This document shows positions 56,801 to 64,000 of a stretch of DNA of 64,000 nucleotides, piece by piece. The first letter of the stretch is position 1. Every line of letters starts with the position of its first letter. The notes under the pieces were generated by a model. That model did not search any database. It worked only from the letters and a program-made list of their open reading frames with translations, and was not told the origin of the DNA. The position numbers were made by a program, and so were the translations under genes. Source of the DNA: Laburnicola sp. R22_1 (Eukaryota > Ascomycota > Dothideomycetes > Pleosporales > Didymosphaeriaceae); the NCBI GenBank assembly GCA_014281115.1, contig JACONQ010000011.1, positions 1,860,001 through 1,924,000 of the forward strand. The letters are read 5' to 3'.

Positions 56801-58302
56801 TTATTAGATTGCCACCTTATTACAACAATAGCAAGGTCTACACAGCCATTATAGTTGTTGTAGACCGGCTTAGCAAAAAGAAGAAGTTTATCCCTATAGT
56901 TGAGATTATAGCCAAGATAGTCATAGAGGCCTTTATCACCTACGTCTGGCGCAAGGAAGGTTTTCCTAAAGACGTTATTAGTAACCGCAGACGCTAGTTT
57001 ATATCCCATTTCTGGAAGCGGCTTTGTGAGTGACTAGGTACTAAGCCGCGCTTGTTAACTAGTTGGCATCCTAAGACTAATAGTTAAACTAAGGTTGCTA
57101 ATGCCACGTTGAAAGAGTACTTACGCGCGTACGTTAATTATTAACAAGATAATTGGGCCCTATACTTGCCTATGGCAGAATTTGTTGCCAACTTATTAGT
57201 TAGCGACTTAATAGGAGTTGCACCTTTTGTTGCCACTAAGGGATACCTACTACAAGATAGTACTAAGCCTGCGCTGTCACGTAATATTAAGTTAGCAAGT
57301 AGAGACGCCACCGCCACTAGCGTGCGCCCAATTACTACGCCTGCCCGTATGGATTGTTAACGCGCTAACGACTTTGTTAACTCCCTTACTTATATGCGCG
57401 ATTTTCTGCGCAATAACCTATAGTGGGCGCAAGCTAAGCAGGCTGAGTACGCGGACGCCAAACGCGCGCTAGCACTGTTTTTTAAAGTTGGTGATAAGGT
57501 GATGTTAGACGCACGCAACCTAAAGACTAAGAGACCTAGCTCTTCGCTTGACTATAAGAATAGGGGACCTTTTTGCATTATATAAGTTATTAACAACATG
57601 GCTTATAAACTCGACTTACCTAAAGAGATAGGCTAGCTGTATAACGTTTTCTACCTATAGCTACTGCATCCTTATAACAAATAACCGCTTAACGGGCAAG
57701 CATATAACAAGGACGATGTACTATTAGACAAGCGCACTAATAAGAAATATAAGGTAAAGACTATACTTACCTATTATCTAAACAAGTTAAAGGAGGACCT
57801 ATATGTGCCTAACTGCAGTGTTATAGAGTATAAGGTCTTGTGGAATAGTTTTAAAGAGCCCACATAGGAGCCTTACTACAACTTGCTTAACTGCCCTTGT
57901 CTAGTTGCCGAATTTCACGCTAAGAACCTAAAGAAACCCGCTATACCACATAACTTTAATAAGCTTATTGCGCGCTAGGACGTCGTCGCGTGTCTTGCAG
58001 CCCTCCTTGTTATAGACGCCCGCCTAGATGCCTAGAGATGGTTAGACATGGGTCTTAAGTTAACGATACATAGCAGTCCCCCTAGGAACCCTCCTAGCGG
58101 TAATACTCTTGGCAAGGTAGCATATCCCAACTTATATAGCGGCGATTCTGGCGGCGCTTATGGCAACAACGTTAGTTACGACAACGATAGCGGTCATAGC
58201 GAAGATAGCAGTCATAGCGACGATAAAACGATACCTATAGACGTTAATAAACTTACTTTAGTCTATAGTAATTTAGTAGGATCTTATAGTGGTTTTGTAT
58301 AA
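53860..58302 (+). pseudogene. gypsy-3 pol: protease, RT, RNase H, integrase, chromodomain
   Basis: The frame lies at -1 relative to gag and continues in one phase to TAA at 58300-58302. Reverse transcriptase (54889-55400) reads LRVCVDYRAINAITKRN, YEYTIMPFGLTRAPSTF and AYLDNILVYS, with YLDD changed to YLDN. RNase H follows near 55740-56100, then the integrase with its His-His-Cys-Cys start (AHNSVTASHVGRKG, about 56578) and core (MDFIIRLPPY, 56791). A chromodomain-like stretch is seen at about 57750-57900 (VIEYKVLWNSFKEPT). Stops replace Trp and Gln codons throughout. The chromodomain class is usually linked to targeting heterochromatin. Confidence 0.85.
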
Positions 58303-58442
58303 ATTATTATAAGACTATAATAGTTAGAAATAAAGCGTAAGACAGCGCAATATAACGCGATAAGTATACAGAGATTAATACATAGTTATATAGAGATAGA
58401 TCTTAGTAGCACTAGAGTCGCTGCTAAGGAGGGGGGGAGTAG

Positions 58443-58650
58443 TGTCACTAATCTGAGGTGCGGGCCCCTCGCTTACGTCATATTACCTTTTTGGGACTAG
58501 CGCGATTACTAAGCGAGGTCCTAAGCGAGGCTACGTATATAGCCTGCCTACGTACCCACCTTATGTGAGTATCGCTACTATCTTATATTTAGATCCTAAT
58601 TACTACTATTATCTTATATATAATATAATAATCCCCATAGTGCCCTTATA
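58443..58650 (+). repeat. gypsy-3 right LTR
   Basis: 208 bases. The first two thirds are nearly identical to the left LTR. The last 70 bases differ by many C-to-T and G-to-A changes, for example TACGACGTGATGA against TATAATATAATAA. Confidence 0.92.
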
Positions 58651-58924
58651 ACGGCCTTATTACTAGTTGCAAGGAGAGATCTATTATAAAAAGAGTTAAT
58701 ATAATAGTTAGGTTAGTTGCTATTATAATTGTTATTATTATTATTATAGCGAAAAATATTATTAAAGAAATTATTAATTACGTAACATAGTGGTTAGTTA
58801 AATAGCCAGCCTAGGATTACGTAATATTATAGATTAACTCTAGGGAAGAAGTTAATTAATAATATATAAATAGAATAAAACTTTAATATAATTATTCTAA
58901 TCCTTTTATTAATATATTAAAACG

Positions 58925-59020
58925 CTTTTATATATCTATAATATAGAAGGAATAACTACTATTATTATAATATTTTTATTAGAAACTTCTTAGTCGTAAA
59001 TAAAAATAAACTATAATTTT
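58925..59020 (-). repeat. family D terminal fragment
   Basis: AAACGCTTTTATATA, then AACTACTATTATTATAATAT and AGAAACTTCTTAGTCG, match the start of family D (17392-17480) in inverted orientation. Confidence 0.55.
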
Positions 59021-59061
59021 TATAATAGTAGTAGTATAAATCTTTAGTATATACTTTTAGT

Positions 59062-59141
59062 GCTTTTTAGTTACTAAGTAGAGGGCTCTGCTTTTTTATT
59101 ATGTTATTTAAGATAAAAGCCTTTGTTATTCTACTCCTAGA
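59062..59141 (+). repeat. family A short repeat, copy 12, with 14-bp target duplication
   Basis: Flanked by a perfect TATATACTTTTAGT (59048-59061 and 59142-59155). It runs from GCTTTTTAGTTACTAAG to TTATTCTACTCCTAG and is short at both ends. Confidence 0.88.
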
Positions 59142-59329
59142 TATATACTTTTAGTAATAATAAGTACTTTTTAAAAATAATATTAATATCTAAATAGATA
59201 GTAGAGTGTAAAGAGATAGGAGAAATTTTATTAAAGATAACTTTAATATAGTAATAGAAAAATAGTATATTTAGAATATATTATCTTTATTTTACTTATA
59301 AAGTAAAATATACTTATTGTTACTAGGCT

Positions 59330-60960
59330 ACCTAGGGCCACCTGGCTATCTCCGTAAAATCCGACGCTAGTGTCTAATTTGGCCACTAGCGCGCTCTATA
59401 TATAGACTCTATACGTACGTATATACATACCCTAGCTTAAATCTTACCTTTTTAACCTACTTATACTTAGCACTCTTACACTATTTAAGCTCTCTTTATA
59501 GGGGATTACTCACTAATAACCTTACTATAGCTATAGTATCTAGTAGGCCAAATTATCTAGGTTAATTAAAAGGAGGCCTAGCTTACCTTATACAAAGAGT
59601 AAGACAGTAATATACTTAATATAGACGCTAATAATATTACTTCCTAGCACTATCTCTTATTAAAAGTAGGCTTTTAGAAGGGTAACCTACTAATAGGTAT
59701 TATATACTCTAGTTTAATAGACCGTAAACACGCGGAGCCCTTAGTAAAGAACTATATAAGCGTGGCTCACTTTATAAGCAAGTAACTATTATAGTAGTTA
59801 TAAAGTTTACGACTTTATAGTAGCTATTATAGTAGTAATAGGCTTACCTTTATAAGGCGGCTTACTAGAATCTAAACGCTTACTTACCCTATAAGCTTTA
59901 CTAGCTTAACTAGCAACTTTATATTAATTATAACCTCTACTAGATTAATTTAACAACTAATATAACAACCTAAAAGCAAACTATAGACTATTAATCTGCG
60001 TAGATTAGTCTCTAGAATAGAGCTATTATATATAAACAATAGCAATATTTAGTCTCTATTAATTACTAGCTTGTCCGTTATTAAAATTAAGTCCTTAGCT
60101 AGCTCTATTAACTCTATTAACTTAGGCTTATCCTTACTAGTAAAACTTAGTATTAGCATTAAAGCTAATATTGTATATTAACTCTATTAGCTCGCTAGCT
60201 CTGCTAATAACCTTACTATAAGAGCCCTAAGTAAAGAACTTAAGAGCCTTACGCGGTATGTTTAGTATTTATTGCTAGCTAAATCCTTATATAAATTAAT
60301 ATCTCTACTATAAGCTGCTACCTAGCCTTTACTACTATATAACTTTAATAACTTTAAATATAAGCTGCTACCTAGTCTTTACTACTATATAACTTTAATA
60401 ACTTTAAATATAATCTCTATTAATATAGTTAACGCTAAGCAAAGCAACTAAAGCAAATCTAGAGCTAGTGTTATCTTCTGCCTACTAAATTACTATATAA
60501 CTAAATAACCTAAGCTCTTCTATACTCTTATACTAATAGGTACCCCACTGCGTACAACTCTAACTCTAATAATAATACTTATATTAAGCCTATATAAGCC
60601 CTAGTACTTATTAATAATAATACTAAGTTGCTTACTTTATTAGATATCTCCTAGCCTAGGTTTTTATTAAACGCTAGCTAAATCTCTATATAATTAAATA
60701 AATTTATAGACACATACACTTATTACGCAGCCTCGCTAACTTCTTCTACACACTCTAATATCTTAGCCAGCTCTATACACTCTATTAACTTAGCTAACTT
60801 AGTTAACTACTTTAACTATAATAAGTAGTGGCCTATTATCTAAGTTACTATTTATCACCTACTAAATCCCTATATAAACAAATAAGTTAATAGGCAACTA
60901 CCTATCTAATATCTAGGCTTATGTTGCAGCTTCCCTAGCTCTCTAAGCTAACGCTACTAA
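59330..60960 (+). pseudogene. decayed Fot/pogo-like transposase region
   Basis: Around 59695-59780 one frame reads DRKHAEPLVKN, close to the DDE-domain stretch of fungal Fot1/pogo transposases, with TAG and TAA nearby. A GC-richer patch, GGGCCACCTGGC to ACTAGCGCGC (about 59335-59395), could be a terminus. Beyond about 60100 the sequence is repetitive AT-rich material. Confidence 0.4.
60311..60410. repeat. 50-bp tandem duplication
   Basis: 60311-60360 and 60361-60410 are identical except for one C/T difference. Unit start TAAGCTGCTACCTAG, unit end ACTTTAAATA. Confidence 0.95.
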
Positions 60961-61000
60961 TATTACTATATAAAAACGCGTTAAAAGTATACTATTTTAT

Positions 61001-61050
61001 AGTGTTTTATAGCAATTTATAGTGTTTTATAGTAATTTATAGTGTTTTAT
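61001..61050. repeat. 20-bp tandem repeat, 2.5 units
   Basis: AGTGTTTTATAGCAATTTAT is followed by the same unit with one C/T change and then a half unit. Confidence 0.95.
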
Positions 61051-61329
61051 ACATATAGGCCCCCTAATTAGTTATGCGCTTCTTAGTGCTTTACTGCCTA
61101 TACTATGCCTTAGCAGCCTGTGCGCAGCGTCGCGCTATGCGCAACCCTAACATAATCGCGATATTAATAATATAAGGCTGTAGAGCTCTATATAAAAGCA
61201 ATTATCGCGAGATTTTCTAGAGTTAGGTTCTTATAGAGCTATAGATAATTGCTAGCTAGTTAAATTATAGATATCTGCTTAGTGTTCTAATTGTTTAGCT
61301 ACTGTGCAATACTAGTATTAATGGTGCAG

Positions 61330-61720
61330 ATGCCGCCGCATTAACGCGTATAGGCACTAGCGTAGATTTTTTTCTTCTTAATAGGTAGAATAGTAGACTT
61401 TAAAGCCTTTTTTTACCCTTTTTAGCTAATTTAATGCGATTTTAAAGTTATTAATTAGTCCTATAAGCCTGTTAATTAAGGCGTCGCTTAGCAGCCTGCT
61501 TAGCTCTCTCCTTAGCACGCGTATCTCTAGCTGCTACCTACGCAACGCGCTTCTCCTATTATAAATAAGCTTTAAGCTATTTATTAGCTATACAAATCTC
61601 TTGCTGCTAAGCTTTTTAGAGTTGTAACTATTGTTTTTTAGTCTCCTATTAGCTAAGAGACTCACGCGCCCTCTGTACGCAGGCAGGTAACTAGAAAACT
61701 GCTCCTCTATAACGTACTTT
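61330..61720 (-). pseudogene. C-terminal part of a pogo-like transposase
   Basis: On the - strand the frame near 61710 reads YRGAVF, corresponding to GGAVFWSPRKLREAR of pogo-1. A Lys/Arg/Ala-rich segment such as RDTRAKERAKQAAKRRL follows, with all stops TAG or TAA. The N-terminal part is missing: it ends where pogo-3 begins at about 61727. Confidence 0.6.
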
Positions 61721-61726
61721 GCACTC

Positions 61727-62993
61727 GAGTCGGACACTCTATTAAGTCGGACACTTTGCCAAGACCCCACTAAAACGTACTATCAGCAATAGTATAACGC
61801 GATGCCTTAACCACACAATAAACTACCAGCGTTAAAAGAAGTGCGTATACAGCTTGCGATCTAGGCTATTAAACAAGACGCGACACTCTCTTAGCAACGC
61901 GCTGCAGCTATCTACAATGTCTCTCAAAGTACACTTAGCGACCAACACGCTAGAAAGACGTTTAGACGCGACTGCGCACCCAACAAAATAAGACTTACTA
62001 TAAGAGAGGAGCAGGCGATTATAGAGCATATACTCGACCTAGACGCGCGAGGATTTCCGCCTCAGCTCGATGCTATAAAAGATATAGCTGATTCTTTACT
62101 GGCTGCACGCCACTATAAGCCAGTTGGCCAGAGGTGGCCTTATGACTTTGTTAAGCGCCAGCCAGAGCTTAAAGTCAAGTTTAATCGAAAGTACGACTAT
62201 AAGAGAGCTCTCTAGAAGGATCCTAAGGTGATACAAGACTGGTTCTGGCTTGTAGAGAACATAAAGGCCAAATATAGTATCCTAGACAAGGACACCTACA
62301 ATTTTAATAAAGCAGGCTTTATAATAGGCATAATATTAATTAGAGCAGTAGTCACAGGCTCTGAGCGTCGAGGACGGCCAAAGCAGGTGCAGCAGGGCAA
62401 TAGGGAGTGGACAACAGTCATCCAAGGCATTAATGCGATGGGGTGGTGGATCCCACCCTTCATTATCTTTGGGGGCAAGCACCACCTCTCCGCCTAGTAT
62501 AAGGAGAAGGATCTACCTCATAATTAGGTTATTGCAGTCTCTAAGAACGGCTAGACAACAAATAAGCTTAGTCTATAGTGGCTAAAGCACTTTAATAAGT
62601 ATACAAAGAGGCGTGTTGTTGGCATAACATATTTGCTTATTCTTAACAGCTATAAGAGTTACAACTTGTTCGAATTCGAATAGTATTATAAGAAGAGCAA
62701 TATTGTTACTCTCTGTATGCCCTCGCATTCGTCGCACCTCTTGCAGCCACTTAATATAGGCTGTTTCGCGCCTTTAAAAAAGGCATATAGGCGCCAAGCT
62801 AAGGATTTAATACGCAACCACATCACGCACATCACTAAAATCGAGTTTCTGCCTTACTTTATTACTGCTTTCAAGGCTTCGTTTACTAAAAGTAATATCA
62901 AAGAAGGCTTTCGAGGTGCTGGCCTAGTGCCCCACGACCTAGAAGCTGTAATATCGCAGCTTGACGTCCGCCTGCGTACGCCTCCACTTTGTA
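61727..62993 (+). mobile_element. pogo-3: pogo-like transposon, cut by pogo-4
   Basis: The left end carries AGTCGGACACT twice (about 61729 and 61750) and then TTTGCCAAGACC, the same layout as the ends of pogo-2. The transposase frame starts at ATG 61802 and holds one phase to about 62993, where pogo-4 begins. The right end is outside the window or lost. Confidence 0.75.
61802..62993 (+). pseudogene. pogo-3 transposase relic, 3'-truncated
   Basis: Related to the pogo-2 transposase: residue 306 aligns exactly (MPSHSSHLLQPL here, MPAHLSHILQPL there). Readable parts include EEQAIIEHILDLDARGFPPQ, YNFNKAGFIIG, GNREWTTVIQGINAMGWW and LLILNSYKSY, where the expected DG is NS, and QPLNIGCF, where the third Asp is Asn. 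Stops are TAG or TAA. The tail and any zinc knuckle are missing because of pogo-4. Confidence 0.75.
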
Positions 62994-64000
62994 CTACCGT
63001 GTCCGTGCGCGTAATGCCCGGATTCGCGTAATGCCCGCGCAACACCAAAACACCCTAACTTCAGCACGCGATAACTCCACCATTATGGATCCATATCAGG
63101 CTGCGATTGATGAGATAGAATCGCGAGAACCAGGAGAAGATTTTTCATATACAGAAGTTGCTGCTAGGCATGGGCTTGAACGATCTACGTTGGGTCGAAG
63201 GCATCGAGGGGTAACGCGCCCTAGGCAGGTCAAGAATATCAACCAGCTGAAACTCAACCTACAGCAAGAGCAGGAGCTCGTACAATATATCAAAGGACTC
63301 ACAGAGAGACATATACCTCCCACTCGAGAGATGATACAGAACTTCGCCTCTACTATAGCAAAGGAGCCAGTCAGCGAGAGCTGGGTTACCCGCTTTATCA
63401 ACCGACACAGCATTCAGCTTATCTCGCAATAGACAGTCGGCATGGACAGCAATCGCCACAAAGCTGATTCAGAGGATAAATATCGCCTCTATTTCAACCT
63501 CCTACACAGCAAGATCGATCAGTATCAGATAGATCCTCGTCATATCTACAATATGGACGAAAAAGGCTTCCTGATCGGTATCGTGGGTAGATCAAAACGA
63601 ATATTCAGCAGACGAATGTGGGAGAAGAAGGAGGTTAGGGCATCGCTCCAGGATGGCAATCGCGCATGGATTACGCTCCTAGCATGTATCTGCGCTGATG
63701 GATCAGCTCTGCCGCCAAGCCTTATCTATGAGGCTGCAAACAAGGGCATCCAATCAAGCTGGGTAGAGGATATTAAGGCAGGAGAACAAGAAGTCTTTAT
63801 CACCTCATCACCCTCTGGCTGGACGAACAACGATATTGGGCTTGCCTGGCTTGAACAGGTATTTGATCGCTGCACAAAAGAGAAGACTCGCCGATCATAT
63901 CGACTCTTGATCGTAGATGGCCATGGATCCCACATCACTATGGACTTTATCGACTACTGTGATCAGCATAGGATCCTCCTTGCTATCCTGCCTCCTCATT
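62994..64000 (+). mobile_element. pogo-4: pogo/Fot-like transposon, runs off the right end
   Basis: It starts after a TA within the pogo-3 coding region (62992-62993, or 62995-62996) with CCGTGTCCGTGCGCG. The terminal part contains CGCGTAATGCCCG twice in tandem. The transposase follows, and the right end is not in the window. Confidence 0.75.
63085..64000 (+). pseudogene. pogo-4 transposase, one in-frame TAG, truncated by the window
   Basis: Close relative of the pogo-1 transposase: both begin MDP, then AIDEIESREPGEDFSY here against AIEEIESRGPGEEFSY there. YNMDEKGF and VDGHGSH supply two catalytic Asp. The only defect seen is TAG at 63430-63432, where pogo-1 has Trp in HWVTGMD, a typical RIP change. 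Otherwise 305 codons are clean to the window edge. The third Asp and the tail lie outside. Confidence 0.8.

Larger units (their letters stand above)
50282..58650 (+). mobile_element. gypsy-3: chromovirus-like Ty3/gypsy retrotransposon, 8369 bp
   Basis: LTRs of exactly 208 bases each (50282-50489 and 58443-58650) start TGTCAC and end CTCACA (left) or CTTATA (right). The target duplication ACGGC is perfect (50277-50281 and 58651-58655). A polypurine tract AAGGAGGGGGGGAG precedes the right LTR. Gag (51578-53860) is in one frame and pol in the -1 frame. Damage is milder than in gypsy-1 and gypsy-2 and increases toward the right end. No standard tRNA primer site was recognised after the left LTR. 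Confidence 0.95.
46596..58851 (+). mobile_element. family B repeat broken into four pieces by three insertions
   Basis: Pieces 46596-46693, 47092-47936, 50120-50281 and 58651-58851 line up end to end with the uninterrupted copy at 35761-36944. Piece 1 has AAAGATCTTCATTGTGTGGA. Piece 2 includes CGCATAACTACTATTACTAT and a damaged frame start near 47490. Pieces 3 and 4 rejoin at the gypsy-3 target site. The end is GATTAACTCTAGGGAAGAAG. Piece 3 is much less mutated (GGCAGCGGCGGGAG) than its counterpart near 36690. The insertions are family C, pogo-2 and gypsy-3. Confidence 0.7.

Overview
The window looks like nuclear DNA of a filamentous ascomycete (Pezizomycotina). Genes carry short introns of 50-70 bases with GT..AG ends and CTRAY-type branch sites. 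Between genes lie long A+T-rich blocks full of transposons whose reading frames are broken almost only by TAG and TAA, as expected from C-to-T mutation of repeats (RIP). I cannot name the species; a Dothideomycete-like genome with AT isochores fits best.

Layout. (1) 1-5235, gene island: an internally deleted cytochrome P450 relic, an intact P450 (-) and a two-domain extradiol (VOC-fold) dioxygenase (-). (2) 5236-23480, AT-rich block: a Ty3/gypsy element (gypsy-1, 6029-16527) with a Tc1-like element inside it, and many short repeats. (3) 23481-35640, second gene island: an AYR1-like short-chain reductase split by a pogo-like transposon, an Old Yellow Enzyme (-), an FAD aromatic monooxygenase (+), an FAH-family hydrolase (-) and a Zn2Cys6 regulator (+). 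(4) 35706-46004: gypsy-2 (-), with three further insertions. (5) 46005-58850: a 1.2-kb repeat (family B) broken up by a 400-bp repeat, a pogo-like element (pogo-2) and a less damaged chromovirus-like gypsy-3 (50282-58650). (6) 58851-64000: decayed and nested pogo-like elements, the last (pogo-4) running off the right end.

How the genes may work together. Flavin hydroxylase, extradiol ring-cleavage dioxygenase and FAH-type C-C hydrolase are the three successive enzyme types of a meta-cleavage route for an aromatic compound. The P450, Old Yellow Enzyme and reductase are plausible accessory oxidoreductases, and the Zn2Cys6 protein a pathway regulator sharing a 286-bp divergent promoter with the hydrolase. 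The pathway and substrate are inferred; the family assignments come from visible motifs. No PKS or NRPS gene is present.

Best leads: three families of short repeats (A, about 130 bp; B, about 1.2 kb; C, about 400 bp) whose copies have no terminal inverted repeats but are flanked by 7-16 bp target duplications and are truncated preferentially at one end, which is how LINE-mobilised retroposons behave; a 1.1-kb repeat (D) with a conserved unknown reading frame; a 14-nt microexon inside the zinc cluster of the regulator; and the reductase gene cut by a transposon whose two ends are identical.
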